DNA of 64,000 nt from Proteles cristata cristata (Eukaryota; Chordata; Mammalia; Carnivora; Hyaenidae). The stretch lies in NCBI GenBank assembly GCA_017311185.1, contig JAESUZ010000760.1, positions 310,001 through 374,000 on the forward strand. The letters are read 5' to 3'. Of the stretch, positions 1-13,004 are shown one piece after another (within the stretch, counting starts at the first letter, position 1; each line of letters begins with the position of its first letter). The notes under the pieces were generated by a model. The model did not search any database. It worked only from the letters and a program-made list of their open reading frames with translations, and had not been told where the DNA came from. The position numbers and the translations under genes are program-made.

Positions 1-345
1 GACCTTGAGGGTGTTATGCTGAGCGAAATAAGTCAGGCAGAGAAGGACAAATGTCATATGTTTGCACGAATAGGAGGATTAGGAGGAACTTGACGGAGGA
101 ACAAGGGGGAGAAGAAGGGCGGAAATGGTGGGGGAAAGGGAGAGAGGCAAACCATGAGAGACTCTTGAATGCTGACAAAAACTGAGGACTGATGGATGTG
201 GGGGGGAAGGGGGATGGGAATGGAGGAGGACACTTGTGGGGATGAGCACTGAGTGTTATGTGGAAATTAATTTGACGATCAACTATTTGAAAAAAATATA
301 TATATCTAAAGATAGTTGCAATAATCAAAAAAAACAAAAAATAAA
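1..345 (+). mobile_element. L1 3' UTR and A-rich tail, cut by window edge
   Basis: The segment carries carnivore L1 3' UTR landmarks in order: TTATGCTGAGCGAAATAAGT, a G-rich stretch near 85-235, and GGGATGAGCACTGAGTGTTA, followed by an A/T-rich tail to about 345. The same order occurs at 16400-16779 and 44560-44910. The body of the element lies before the window. It holds no coding sequence. Confidence 0.85.
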
Positions 346-349
346 AAAA

Positions 350-2570
350 ATAAAAAGTGATAGCGTAATATCCAAGGACATAGCAGCAATGCTCATTAGG
401 ATTAAAAAAAAAATTCTGCAAAGAACATTATCATGTCAAAAACTGAAATATAAATAAGAGATTCATAGAAATATTACATCAAAGATAAATTTTCTTAAGT
501 TGATAAGAACTACCAATGATAGGTCCAGGAGATGTTGACATTTACAAACGATTCCAAAAAGGGAAGTATTATAAATAAGATAATGAAGCTCCTTCTGGGT
601 GTAGGACTGTCACAGGTGCCATCCCTCCCTCCTGTCAGCTAGGAATCTCAGTTCTTTAAAGCCACTCACTCTTCTTTGTACACAACTCATCGACAAGTCC
701 ATAATGACACATGGAATCCTAACACTTTGAATCTTTCTACTCCCCTCTTCTATTGTATTTCTCTGATTTCTGATTTTTAAAGGGCTCATATGATTATATA
801 AAACCTACCAGGATAACATCTGTATCTTAAGGTTAACTGACTTAGGACTCTAATTAAATCTGCAAAATCTCTTCATAGCAGCACCTAGATTAATGTTTGA
901 TTGAATGACCAAGAAACAGAAATCTGGGAGCTGGAAGTAGAGAATCTATAGAATTCTGCCTACCACAGACAGAGATAGAGAGATGATAGCTAAATTATAA
1001 TAAGTTGATAAATAATCATAGAGCAAAGTAATAAAAGCAATCAATAAAATCTTTATAAGTGTATCAGGTAAAGTGGATAGGAATCTTTCTGTACTAATAA
1101 ATTTCTTTAAAGTTTCAAATTATTTTCAAATAAAATTTCAAACATTATTTAGAATGTATAGTAATTATCATCAATAATATTGTCCCAAACTACCTTTTCT
1201 ATTTTTACTGACATTTACTTCGTAAGTTATCTGTAAATACTTATATTTCTTTGCAGGTTGTAGTGCTTGAATTGTTCCTAAGAACATCATCATCATCATC
1301 ATCATCATCAAACCTGGATAATAGAGTGGAAAACACAAGAAACAGAAAAGGCATCCAAATTCTATTTTAACACTGTAGGAGTTTAAAATATAGAAAAGTG
1401 TAGTTAGCTTACCCATGTACAGTAAGATTCTTGATGTGTTAAAGGCACATCTTTTTCTACTTAGTAATTTTGGTAGGTAATCCAAACCCAAAACTACAGA
1501 TTTCAAAGCATTCATCTGCTCCAAAGGACTTGCTAAGATGAGCAAAAACCAGCCTCCCCACTGCCAACCCTTATCCTACTATTCATCTTTACTCTAAAAG
1601 AGAAAAAGCTTGAGATTCATTAAGGAAATATCTTTGAAGTCAGCCATCCACTATGGAAAGTATGTTGCATGTGCCCCTTTCTCCCTGTGACTAAATGTGT
1701 CTGTGTTTTTCAAGAGAAGAGAGAATTCTCCTCCGATCCCTTTTGAGAAAGAGAAGTTTCAAGTTAACCGCTTAAAGAGAGGAGTCATCTCTTAGAAGAT
1801 GGGTACCTCACTGTCTGACTATGACTGTTGATAAGTGAAAGGTCATACACAGACTGGGACTGCTCAGTGCTGCTCACTTGTCAATTAAAGAGAGAGAGAT
1901 TTGAAGCTTCCTGAAATTTGAGCGACATGAGATAAACATGTGTAACATTTTAAATGTATCATCATAAACAGCTCAAGGGCTATTTCCCCTGAATCAGTTC
2001 TAACTTGTAAGAATCCTGTCCAGGAACCATGTGTGGCAGGATGAGGTGAGTCCATCAGGAACAGTTGATGGCATGGCAACAGGCAGGAGGAAGGTTCAAG
2101 CGGTTATAAGAAATCAGCGAGAGGCTGCACCGCCTGTGTCAGACAGTTGGATAATGCAAAGGGTTGCACTTCGGGGGAGTCTGAGGGATTCTGAAGGATC
2201 CATTAAAACTTTCAAGGAAAAAGAGCCAGGGTTTGGAAATATTCCCAGTAAGATGGTGTGACAGACAAAATATGACATAGAGATTCAGCTATATTAAATT
2301 TCTCCTTGGGCCTGGTTTCCTTTTTTCTCTCCTCCTCTTTTTGATCTGTAGGAATTAAAAGTCCATGGTAACTGTGGGAGAAGGAAGGACTCCCAAAAAC
2401 TGCAAGTTCTACAGCCTAGGATTGTGTATATAATTTTTATGATTCAGGAAACATTCTGAATCTTTAAAAATTGAAGATATAACAGAGCTTTATTGTAAAT
2501 CTTCCTTGACGGAGACAGTATCTTCCCACATCTTAAAATAACAGCTTGAATTAGATTGTCTACTCCCTTT
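350..2570. other. unique intergenic sequence
   Basis: A/T-rich non-coding sequence with no gene I can recognise. It contains an (ATC)n array (listed separately) and several short open frames (for example 2031-2261 on plus, 1885-2079 on minus) that lack family motifs and have no supporting splice context. No SINE or L1 body is visible. Confidence 0.5.
1285..1310. repeat. (ATC)n microsatellite
   Basis: About nine tandem ATC triplets. On the minus strand it yields a run of Met codons in a short open frame, which is an artefact of the repeat. Confidence 0.9.
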
Positions 2571-2574
2571 ACTA

Positions 2575-3000
2575 GGACTACCTAACAAATTACTCCAAAC
2601 CTTTATTATGCTCCTGGGTACATTAGGTCAGAAAATCAGGTACAACATATTATGGATGTTCGTCTTTGTTCCATGATGTAAGGGGCTGCCTGTAGAAAGA
2701 CTGAAAGACAGGACGTGCCTCAATGTCCAGAAGCTGGAATCTTTGAAAGCATGCTCCATTGACCTATGTCTGCTTAGTCTTGAGGTTGAAGGTACCTGTC
2801 AGCTGAATCCTCAGCAGTGGCTTCCAGCCAGAACACTTTTTTGTGGTCTCCCCATGTGGGCTTAATTTCCTCCATGGAGGCTGGGTTCCCAGGGTGACTG
2901 TCCTCACACAAAAAGACACAATGGACCCTGCATTCTTTGTAGAAACCAGCCTCAGGTGTTACAAACATGATTTTTGTCCATCTTGTTCTGTTGCCTAGAG
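2575..3000. repeat. ancient interspersed repeat, class unresolved
   Basis: The stretch starts with a motif like AACAAATTACTCCAAAC and later has CCATGGAGGCTGGGTTCCCA. Both resemble, to my memory, an old mammalian interspersed repeat (possibly MaLR or MER type). Divergence is high, and I cannot assign family or orientation without an alignment. Confidence 0.35.
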
Positions 3001-3009
3001 CAATCCAAG

Positions 3010-4700
3010 CCCACCAATGTTCCCAGTAGGGGGGGGGAGTTTGGTATCGATTCTACTTTTTGATGCAGAATAGCAGGGTTTTAGAAAATTAGGTTACCAG
3101 AAAAATCACTTTGGCCATTTGTGTAAGGTACAATTTGCTACACTGCCTATTTTCAACTCCACAAAGTGGACCTTAAACAAAATAACAAAAAAAATCACAA
3201 AATTCAGTTTTTTTATAAAACGGGATGAGCATTTACTCATTGGTTTGTGATGAAAATTAAATAAGAATATCAATGTACAGGGTTTAACAATACTTAGATA
3301 TATTATCAGTTTAGCTGGAATTTTGGAAGGTATTTAAGCAGATGGTATATTTGGAGTAGGGAAGAATAATTACGGTTTTATAACAATAATAGTTATTGAG
3401 AGCAATGAGCATGACTTAGGTCATTTTGTTTATTTTCCCTTTTCCTCTTCTCCTACATATCACTCTGTCAATTTGTAAGAAAATAAATTCTAGAAAACTT
3501 CATATATATGTGTGAATGTGTATGTATATCTATCTATTTATATACATAGGTACATATACAAATAGATATAAATACAAATATATAGGTATGTATTGTATAT
3601 AGAAACACAAATGTGTATATGTACACAAATATACATTTATATTTACATTTTATATTGTAAATAAATCTATACAGTGTGTATATATGTATATTCATATTAT
3701 AGAAGAATTTAGACCATGGAAATGAGTATCACCAAATCAGTAAGTGTATTACTCTGAACCATCAGACAGATCACACCAGACTCTGGGGAGCATACTCTGT
3801 TGTACTAACTGTTCCCCATTGATTTAGCATAGTTTTGGTAAAAAAAAAAAAAATTATAAGCCATGTAATTGATAGTACAAAATTACTGACAACATATCCA
3901 GAGGTGAAAGCTCGAGGAAAACCAGCCAAAAAGCCCATTAGGCCTTAGAAACAATTACTAGCTGACCCTGGATACCCATGTACATTTTGACACATTGTTT
4001 CTCTCTGCATCCTGAAGAGTTAGGGACTATTCTGCACTGATCCTCAGTTTTATCATCACCACCCCCCATTATACAGACTACCTGCATTTCAGATCCTAGA
4101 GATTGTCCTTGTGTCCAAACTTGAAAAGCTATGTTATTTGCAAACATTACTCTTCAGTGTAGTCAGATCAGCAGGTATCTGTGGGGACAAAATAACCTCT
4201 GAAATGGCATAACAGTTTCTCAGAAACCTCAAATTGAATATTGCAAAATATGCTCCCTTTTTAAAGATATTTAAAGTTGATCTCTTGATATATGTATTAA
4301 TTGTGTTTAATTGTGTAATTTTAAACATGGCAGCAAATGTGACAATGTTTTTATTTTGTCTTACAGACTCAGGAAAATACTTCATGCTAAGTAGATTGAA
4401 ACACTGTCCTAAGAATCAATGGCTAGTTAAATTTCCATTCAGGCATTAATCCATTTAAATCAAAATATAAGCTTACCAACTGAGAAAAGAGAATTCAATT
4501 TAAATGGCCAAACATAATATAAAGAATTCTGGATTTAAAATGTATATTTTATATCACTTTGTGCTCTAATCTTTTTGACGAAACTAAAATCACTGTAATG
4601 AATATATATAACACATAAGGAGAATTTTTATTAGAAAATTCACCAAATCAAGAATTACTAAGATTAGTGATATCATCTTGAATTGAATATTCAAGACAGG

Positions 4701-4736
<36 letters not shown>

Positions 4737-4740
4737 AAAT
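3010..4740. other. unique sequence with A/T-rich low-complexity core
   Basis: No gene is seen. Positions about 3500-3690 are a long A/T-rich low-complexity tract of mixed TATA, CATA and TGTA units. A short A run lies at 3840-3853. The region ends at a (GA)n array. Confidence 0.5.
4704..4734. repeat. (GA)n microsatellite
   Basis: About fifteen uninterrupted GA units, lying directly before a MIR copy. Confidence 0.95.
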
Positions 4741-4746
4741 TAAGCT

Positions 4747-4905
4747 ATGTAGCCCAGTGGAAAGAAATTAAGGTTAGCAACCAGAATATTTGGATTTTCC
4801 ACTTCTGCCATTAACTACATACTTAAAATTTAATTGCCTCATCTTCCTCATCTCCATGACAGAACACCAATTCTCCTAATCTTCCTCAAAGAGTGGTATG
4901 AAATG
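4747..4905 (+). mobile_element. MIR SINE
   Basis: The order of blocks fits MIR in sense: a gap-ridden AGCCCAGTGGAAAG start, CCACTTCTGCCATTAACTA, then TTGCCTCATCTTCCTCATCT and a GAGTGGTATGAAATG end. It is strongly diverged, as expected for this ancient tRNA-derived SINE. Confidence 0.7.
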
Positions 4906-5590
4906 TCCCATTAAACCACAACATGTGGGAAAATGCTCATAATGCAATACTAAGAAAAAAAGGTAGAATCTAAAACTGAATAATACACAATATAATTTCT
5001 ATTTTAAAGAGAAATGAATATATGCATCTGTATAAATATATGAGGTAAAAGGCAAAAAAAGAAATATAATTATCATCTCTATGTGATGGATTAAGTTGGT
5101 ATTTTCTTCTTTATGAGGTTAAGAGAAATCATCCAATATTTGGAAATAAAGCACTTGTGTTGGGGATCATAGTCTTTCAGTGTTATGCAAGGATATTAAC
5201 TGGTTTTATGAAGCATTTTTTACTCTGATATTTCTTATTTGAATAGATTGTAGTTTAGGTATAGATTTCTGTTCAGTAAAAATGATAACCCTAAAAATAT
5301 TGGTATTCCTTTGTAGTACGCAAACCACTTCTGGATCTAAGCTGTGAATCTTATTCTAGTATTCTTATTTATTCAATAGCGAGTTCCTCAAATGTTTTTA
5401 GAATCAACTTTACTGTTTTATCGATTCGCTTACTAACAGATTACATAAAATTTTGGCATGAGGTTCTCTTAGAATTGTATAAATCATGATGTTATTAACA
5501 TTTTGGAAGTATACCTTGGTAGTACCTTTAAATATTTTCTAAATTCTCATTATACCTTCATAAATCTTGCTTCTATAATTTTAAAATTTA
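4906..5590. other. unique intergenic sequence
   Basis: A/T-rich sequence without a recognisable gene or young repeat. Confidence 0.5.
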
Positions 5591-5822
5591 AAAATTTTTT
5601 CATGTTTATTTTTTGAGAGACAGAGACAGAGTGTGAGCAGGAGAGGGGCAGAGAGAGAGAAAGAGAGAGAGAGAGAGATACAGACAGACAGAATCTGAAG
5701 CAGGCTCCAGGCTCTGAGCTGTCAGCACAGAGTCTGATGCAAGGCTCAAACTCATAGACTGCAAGATCATGACCTGAGTGGAAGTCAGACACTTAATTGA
5801 CTGAGCCACCCAGGCATCTCTC
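5591..5822 (-). mobile_element. carnivore tRNA-Lys SINE, older copy
   Basis: Read on the minus strand it has the CCTGGGTGGCTCAGTCAATT head (A-box region), a degenerate B box, the block GCTCAGAGCCTGGAGCC, a CT-rich part and an A-rich tail. Possible TSD: a block like AATTTTAAA(A)TTTA at about 5577-5590 and 5832-5843. The CT tract appears on plus as a long GA run, which generates false minus-strand open frames rich in Ser and Leu. Confidence 0.9.
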
Positions 5823-6744
5823 TTATTTTTGAATTTTAAATTACTGCTGACATTGTGTTTTGAAAATGAAAAGCATTATATTAAGTAAAAATATTATCAT
5901 AATGCAAGGAAGACAAGAGGTTGCAATGAAAATGAATTAACCACTATCTGAATTCCAACGCTAACATGTACTGTGTGAATTAGGGAGACAATAACAAAAC
6001 ACTTGACTGCTCTAGATTTCAGGTCCTCATATCTGAAGTAGTAATGAATATAATTATTATTGTTACTAATTTTATTTATTAGGAACAATACTAACCAGTC
6101 CAATGACAGTTCTTTAAATATTATTTCTCTTAGTCTGTTCTTTCTCAGGTTCTCAAAATACTAAATTTTCAACTCATTTAATACAGATATTCCACATCAG
6201 TTCATATTAAATTCTATAAATATATAAAGCTGCTTTTATTCCCTTTATTACGTCCTGTCATACTGGTGGACAAACTGTATGCCACCTCACATTTAAAAGG
6301 CAGCCTTTACAGAAATTTCAATGTACTATTCTCAGACCCATTGACATATATTTGATCAACTCCTAATTCACCAAAGGAGTAGCTACAGTGGAGGTAAAAT
6401 AACTAGATAATAAAGGACAGGGTGAAGCATGGTTCAGACAGGCAAATGTGCATTTCTGACAGTAGTTATTACAACAAAACTGGGAGGAAAACAGCTAAGC
6501 CAATAATTAATTGAACTAAAGTCTTCTAAATTAGAGGGCCCCAAAGATGTTTGGTCATTGGAGTCACCCTGGAGCCCAAATCAGGCTCACTGAATTGGTT
6601 CCAAAAGGATAGTACCAAATAACCTATGTCCATATACTGTTAATAGTTCTACAAATAAGTATAATTATAAACCTGATTCTTTTCATTTAAAAAAATGATT
6701 GTAGGACTGTAATAATATATTAGAGACCCTAGATTTCAAATGAC

Positions 6745-6860
6745 ATTATTTCATTCACTCATTCAACAGATATACACTGAATACTATTCTGTCCCTGGTC
6801 TTGTATAGTATATATTATTCCACAAGACTCTGAGCTTTCCCTCATAAGCATGGAGTGCTC
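6745..6860 (-). mobile_element. L2 3' end fragment
   Basis: The plus strand shows TTCATTCACTCATTCAACAG followed by a block like GATATACACTGAATACTATT, the antisense of the L2 3' end (AATAAATATTTGTTGAATGA type). Diverged and short. Confidence 0.55.
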
Positions 6861-7109
6861 AAATCAATCCAAACTGATAGCCAGAATTTTTCTAAAACAA
6901 ACAGCACTCAGTGCACCAGGGAAAACAAAAGCAACATCTACTGTCTTCCAGGCATAGTCTATATTTCATAACAATGTAACATTCTGTGGTACCTTTCAAA
7001 AACCTTATCAATATACCTTGGGAAAACCAGGCTGATGTTCTTAAGATAATTCAACTACTGATATCCATCATTATCACTACCTTTAGATCAGACAGCTTAT
7101 TAGTGTGGA

Positions 7110-7148
7110 AGTAGTTGCCTTCCAGGTGATTGGTAGTTGCCTTCCAGG
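7110..7148 (+). repeat. short direct duplication
   Basis: The 17-base block AGTAGTTGCCTTCCAGG at 7110-7126 recurs with one change at 7132-7148, a 22-base period. It looks like a local tandem duplication. Confidence 0.85.
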
Positions 7149-7249
7149 GGACAAACTGTAAAAAATATTTGCTTTCCTCCATATGTCAATTAAAATAACT
7201 TCTAGGTATCCAGATTATCCAGTAAACCATCTTCAGATACCCCCTCCTC

Positions 7250-7340
7250 CAATTGTAAAATTCTTGAAGCCTACCTATTTTTGTTCATTATTCTTATCCC
7301 AGTATCACCAACACTGTAATATCTTAATAAGGCTTTGCTG
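7250..7340 (+). mobile_element. L2 fragment
   Basis: Blocks such as AAATTCTTGAAGCC and CCCAGTATCACCAACACTGT resemble the L2 3' region (the usual gatgtaagctcc and tatccccagtgcc blocks). The copy is weak and short. Confidence 0.4.
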
Positions 7341-8509
7341 ACTTGGGATTGCACAATGTCTCATTTGCAACTCAGCACACTTCATTTAAGTTGTCAGACA
7401 TTCTCTTAGTTATTATAAAATAGCCAATTTATAAAGGAAGGGAAGGAAGAGGAGGATTTGGTTTAGTTTACTATATTAGGTACTCTAAGAGAGAGAGAAA
7501 GAGAGAGAACTATGTGTTAGGGAGAGAATTTGAGAGACAGAGAAAGTCATTTGTAGCTGAAATTAAATTAATTCCACTGTATGAAATTGCTTAGTTTAGT
7601 CTTCCCAAATGCTTTTCAAAATTCCCTGATTTCATGGTTAGTGATTATTTCCTCATTGGAACTTCTCATCTTCATTAAGAATAAAATTCTTACATTAGTA
7701 ATATATCATATTTGAGCAAACATGTCTCCACCAAATGGCAAAAAGAAGAGAGGAATTAATGTCCCTTCATTGGTTTAATAATAAAGTTTGAATCAGTTAA
7801 TAAAGCAACATTAGACACAACTGTAATATTATGGGAAAGAGAGAATAAATTCAAGACTCTTGGCAAAGTTGAATCAGTCATCAGTTTATTTAAATGCCTC
7901 ATAATTCCTTCTAGTTTTATTTAATATATATGCAGAAAGTAGAAACTACAGAGAGAGCAACAAAGAAAAGACAGATTTCCTTATATTTTACTGGTCAGCT
8001 TAATCTTCCCAAACCACAGAATTACAGAGTAGGAGAGCACAAAGAATGAAAAACTAGCAAGATCCAGATCTTATGCATTACTAAACCTACAGTAATTTAG
8101 CACATTGAATATTTTCATAACAGAAGATATTAGCAATTGTATTTTAAAATTATTCATTTAATCTAAGTGTACATTTTTAAAATAATAAGTACTATTGGTT
8201 TTATTCTTGACACATGACTAAAGAACAATGGCAATCTACAATTGTTTTCTTTAAAGATTATGAAGTATATTCAGTTGTAGGAATTCATTTGAGCATCACA
8301 GAAAAAACTCCCTGTATTGCAGAATAAGACTTATCACACTCATCTGACAAAGAAGGAAATGGATGGTCAGAGTGATCTAATGGTAAAAATATGACTAGAG
8401 TTCGGCACTTATGATTCCCATTCCCATAAAATTTCTAAGCAAGCTTTAATCTAGATAACAATTATTTTTAAAATTATTTAAAAATTAGACTACTCATTAA
8501 AATTCAAAA

Positions 8510-8610
8510 ACACTTTTTTTAAAAATATAATTCATTGTCAAGTTGGCTAACATATAGGATATACAGTGTGCTCGTGGTTCAAAAGCCACTCTAATACATT
8601 GCTGAGTTCT
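8510..8610 (-). mobile_element. L1 3' end fragment
   Basis: The plus strand reads CATTGTCAAGTTGGCTAACA and GGATATACAGTGTGCTCGTG, the reverse complement of a carnivore L1 3' terminus that ends GTTAGCCAACTTGACAAT. Only the terminal ~100 bases are present. Confidence 0.7.
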
Positions 8611-8611
8611 C

Positions 8612-10008
8612 TAGGTCTTGTATTGTGATCTCTTGCCTTAGATTCCCTTTTTTTCTGCTTCATTATTTGCCATAATTTTATCTTCTATATCATTGATTCA
8701 CCACTCTACTGTTGAAAAACCACCATTATGCTCACCTAAGCAGTTTTACTGACCCCAAATACGTCACAGTCTCAGGACATAAATTCTGAAAGATTGGCAC
8801 AGTAATAGCACGGGAGTTACAATTAAAGTTGCCCTTAAGGTTTTTCTGTGCCACAATTCTGACAGAATCCATTTGTTCCTAACTTTTAGCAACTGAAGTT
8901 CCAAATGCAAATGAACATCAATGAAGCTGGTGAGGAAGGTATATCCCACCAAGATTTAAATGACTCTATTTTTGACTAAAATATAACTATCACCTTCAAA
9001 ATATTTTAAAGTGTCTATGAAAATGAAAACAACACATGCAATAGGTCAGTTTATCTCATATTTATGTGCATAGTTTTGAAGCCCCAACTTAGAACAATAC
9101 TGGCATTTTTATAAAAAAAGGAGGAGGAGGAGAAGCTAGAGGAGGAGGAAGACAAAGAGGAAAACACTGTGTTCATACCTGGAGGTCTCACAACCTGAAG
9201 AAAAATGTGAGAACAAGTGCTTCCATCTAGAAACATAGACTGGTCCCTGAAAGTGCAGCACCACATCAGGGCAGAGGTAAGTAGCATTCCACTTCCAAAA
9301 TGAATGCAACAAGTAAGGTCAAATCACTGAACAAGGCACTATGGGGCAACTTTCTAGATATTCATGCTGAGCAATTATATGTTTTAAACTGCTTTTTAAC
9401 CTTTCCTGATGGAAATATTTTTCATTTAGACTGTTTAGCATCCTCAGCAAATCGTTTACGTATTTAACTGCTCCTGATGATTTGGGATCATTCGAGGTAT
9501 ACTTTCTACAATATTGTCAGGGGCCATTACTTCTAGACTGACACCAGGAACATGATGGGATCACAGGGTCCTCTCACGGACGTGCTGAGTAATCAACTAA
9601 ACATGAACCAGTCCCTTCTGAGAGAAATCCAGAAACTAGATGAGAGATTCCTTCATAGGGTGACAGAAGACACCTACTTGGTGTAGACTGGAAATCTGAG
9701 GCACACTTGTGTTAGGAACTCACTCCCCAGCCCAGCGCCACATAAGAGGAGAGAAGCACAGCCGACAGCTCTCACACATGGACGGCTGAGACCCACATCC
9801 AATGCCCTGACTTTTTAATTTACAAGGCACTGTCTCCCAAATCACAAAGATCTGAGAGCCGACAGGATTCAGTTCTCAAGAGTCCTCCAGACCCACAGAG
9901 AACAGAGGGGCAGTTGGTTTGAGACTGGAGATGAGCTCTTTCCATGGCTATCCTCCCAGGCTCAGCACACAACCAGCGGCCAGCTGAGTCATGCTCACCA
10001 CGAGGAAG
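8612..10008. other. unique sequence; GC-richer unidentified block 9490-10008
   Basis: The first part is ordinary A/T-rich sequence with a purine-rich (GAG)n-like stretch near 9118-9165. From about 9490 to 10008 the base composition shifts to clearly more G+C, with repeated CCCAG, CACAG and GAGAG words. It stops where an old antisense L1 3' UTR begins, so it may belong to an old repeat, but I could not name a family. The frames within it are short and carry no known motif. Confidence 0.4.
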
Positions 10009-10009
10009 T

Positions 10010-10343
10010 GTAGCAACCACCTGTCACCACACAAAGTTATTAATATTATTTACTATAGTCCCTATGTTGTACTTCACATCCCCATGCCTTATTTATTTTA
10101 TAACTAGAAGTCTGTACCTCTTAAACTCCTTCACCTATTTGCCTATTGCTCTGTAAACCTCCCCTCTAGAAACCACTAGTTTGTCCTCTGTATTTGTGAC
10201 TTTGCTTCTGGTGTGTTTGTTCTTTTGTTGTTTTTTAGATTCCATATTTATGTGAAACCAGTAGTTGTTTGTCTCTGCCTTAGCATAATACCCTCTTGGT
10301 CTGTCCATGTTGTCACAAATGAAGGTTTCACTTCTTTTTATGT

Positions 10344-10399
<56 letters not shown>

Positions 10400-10715
10400 T
10401 AGTTATTTTTTTGTTCATTTTTGGAGGGACTTCCATATTGTTTTCCATAGAGGCTTCATCAATTTACATTCCCCCCAAAAGTGCAAGAACTTTCCCTTTT
10501 CTCCACATCTTTGCCAATATTTCTTTTTCTTGTCTTTCTGATACTACCTGTTTTGATAGGTGTAATATCTCATTGTGATTTTGATTTGCATTTCCCTGAT
10601 AATGAGTGATATTGAATATCTTTTTATATGTCTATTGGCCATATGGATGTCTTCTTTGAAAAAGCATCTTTTCAGATCTTTTGCCCATTTCTTAATCGGG
10701 TTATTTGGGTCAATT
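10010..10715 (-). mobile_element. old L1, 3' UTR and end of ORF2
   Basis: The plus strand follows the antisense order of an old L1 3' region: CAACCACCTGTCACCACAC, ACTATAGTCCCTATGTTGTA, TTATTTTATAACTAGAAG, TTAGCATAATACCCTCTTGG, then after a (TG)n array CATTTTTGGAGGGACTTCCA and GATTTGCATTTCCCTGATAA. About 200-250 bases expected between the (TG)n site and the GGGACTTCC block are missing. Confidence 0.8.
10347..10392. repeat. (TG)n microsatellite inside L1
   Basis: Twenty-three uninterrupted TG units at the point where the L1 3' UTR normally carries a short CA/TA run. It is read as Cys-Val repeats in a meaningless plus-strand frame. Confidence 0.95.
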
Positions 10716-12770
10716 TCCATCTTTGCCTCTAACAGATGAGATTTAATTTGTTAGATAAGAGAAAATCACTAAAAAATTTCTGAAAAAGCAACTGGCAGTG
10801 AGGAAAGAAGTAATGTAAAAAAATCAGTAGGCATAAAGAAAAATCCTTACAATCCAATTGTGTATTCCAAAGCTGTTGCTTTGAATAAATTAAGAAAATT
10901 AAAGTTAATTAAGAAAATGGCTGAATTATACTATATTATGCCACCATAATGTTTTGATAGGTGCGTTGACTTGTTACAATATGTCTAGGACCATGGTAAC
11001 TAATTTGCATATATTATCTCATGAAATTGTCAAAAGCGTCTTTTGGGGTGAGCACTATTATTATACCTTTTCTGATTTTTTGGAAGGGTGGGGAATATTT
11101 GGAAAAAGAGCAAAATCAGCTGTGATTAGATGGAGACAGATCATTAGGAAAAGATAAATGACACTCCTCTTTCTTGGAGACACATAAAGAATCTCTAGGT
11201 GCTGATTTACTTTGACATTTTTTTCTTTCCTTTTCTGAACTTGGCCTTTTTCAATACCCCAGGCTGTGGATAAGAGATTGACATTCCCTTCATTAAGGTG
11301 ATAACTGGCCATGGCTCCCTCTATTAACAGCAATGCACATGGTTCAAAGACTGACCCACACTACTGACTCAGCATTTTTAGACTTTTGTCCCAGCACAAA
11401 TAGAAATATGTTGTTATTACTAGACAACTAAAATTTCAAACTGTATAATACAAAATTGACATATTTAGACTATAACATTCAAGCCTTATAAAATAATATA
11501 GAAATGAGATTTTTAAATAAGAAAATATAAAACTTATGGACTCCTTCATAGGTGGCTAATTCATGCAAGTTGCCATTTTGGCCTTCCAACCATAACATAC
11601 AACACATTAGATCTTGTCAGTCTTTGTCTCTAGAACCAGGATGTGGCTGACACTCCCTAATAGTTAATGCTCATTCTATAGATGAACCTCACTTTCCACT
11701 GCTGCTCCAGAACATACTAGAGTAATCGGAGTTCAAACGAGGTATGACAAGGGAAGTAACAAATCTGTATGTTCTGAAATATTTAGATATACAATACTGA
11801 TGAAGTCAATGGAGTCTAAAGATATTTCCTAATGTTTAATCACTGAATTGAATGAAAATAAAAGGCTATTACAAGAAATTGCAGCAAATCTTTTGCAAAT
11901 CATGAGTATCCCATTTATGTGGGGACATCTGATGATTAAAACAAATATCCTGAGTTGAAACTGCCAAAGGATGTATTTAATGGAGGGAAGCAAAAGCTTC
12001 AAAAAATATCAATTGTAAAATAGTCAATACTAAAAAAGATCTATATTCTGAGAGAATATTCATGCAAAGACTAAGATTTGGTAATAATGGCCAAAAGCAA
12101 AAACAGACATTAGTAGCGTTAGTTAACCTGTCTAGGAGACACAGAAAAAGGATCTCAAGTAGACAAGCACTGAAATCCATTATTTGTACCTAGTGAAAAC
12201 AAAAATGAGCAAAGATTTCAAAAATGTTCTATCTTACATATTTCATTGTATATCAAGAAGGCTGAAGAATGCATATATTTTTTCAAGATTAATTTCAGTA
12301 ACATTACATTGTTTTGCTTCATAATGGCTGGCATTTTAGAAGTCCTCTAGGTCTTGGCATATTGATTCTAGGAATCTATGGACTGTATCTCATTATCACA
12401 ATCAATATTATAGGTCCGTAAAACAATACTGCACTGAACAAATACAATAAAATAGAATCCCATGAAGAATTTCAACATCTATTGATGCCACATGTTACAC
12501 ACGTCAACAAAGTATGAATTGGTATAATAGCTACCAAGCACCAAACAGTTGCAGAGGATAAATAATCTATTAAAATGTGAACTTTGAGAGAATGCACAAA
12601 CCAAGATGTCTTTATGAACCCTGAAAGATTAAGTCTGTGGATTTCTCTCTAGTTGCTGTTAATTCAGGTAACCAGTGTCGGCGTTTGAGTGTACTGAATC
12701 GAGAAACATATGAAGTAAATTAGACTACAGTCTCAGAAAAGTAATTTAAAATTATTCATGATTAGTTTCC
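10716..12770. other. unique intergenic sequence
   Basis: A/T-rich; no gene, SINE or L1 body recognised. The short frames at 10954-11157, 11061-11333 and 11977-12180 have no family motifs. Confidence 0.5.
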
Positions 12771-12774
12771 CACT

Positions 12775-12905
12775 TTGAGAGCAGGAAAATAATGGTATAT
12801 ACCTCACACGATTGTTATGAGAGCTAAATGAAGCAAAGTGGTAAAAGTTGTTCACATATAGAGAAGCATTCAGAAATGTTAGCTGCCACTGACTATTAAT
12901 ACTAC
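12775..12905 (+). mobile_element. MIR SINE, 3' half
   Basis: Blocks such as AATGGTATATACCTCACACGATTGTTATGAG (quoted here only as the region 12793-12822) and GAAATGTTAGCTGCCACT match the MIR 3' half in sense, where a 'tacctcatagggttgttgtgag' type block precedes 'aaatgttagct'. Confidence 0.65.
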
Positions 12906-13004
12906 CTATTAATGACATCTCCTCTTTGCCCCTGAACACATTTATGCTCACTTCTTATCAACTAGGTTCTCTTTGTGTGTTTTCAATATATAGCAGAAGT
13001 ACAA

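Larger units (their letters stand above)
5832..8505. other. unique intergenic sequence with scattered L2 pieces
   Basis: No coding gene is recognised. It includes two L2-like fragments (listed), a direct duplication at 7110-7148 and a GA-rich low-complexity stretch at about 7486-7550. Confidence 0.5.

Noticed and set aside
5550..5809. Ser/Leu-rich minus-strand frames
   Set aside because: They are translations of the SINE CT tract.
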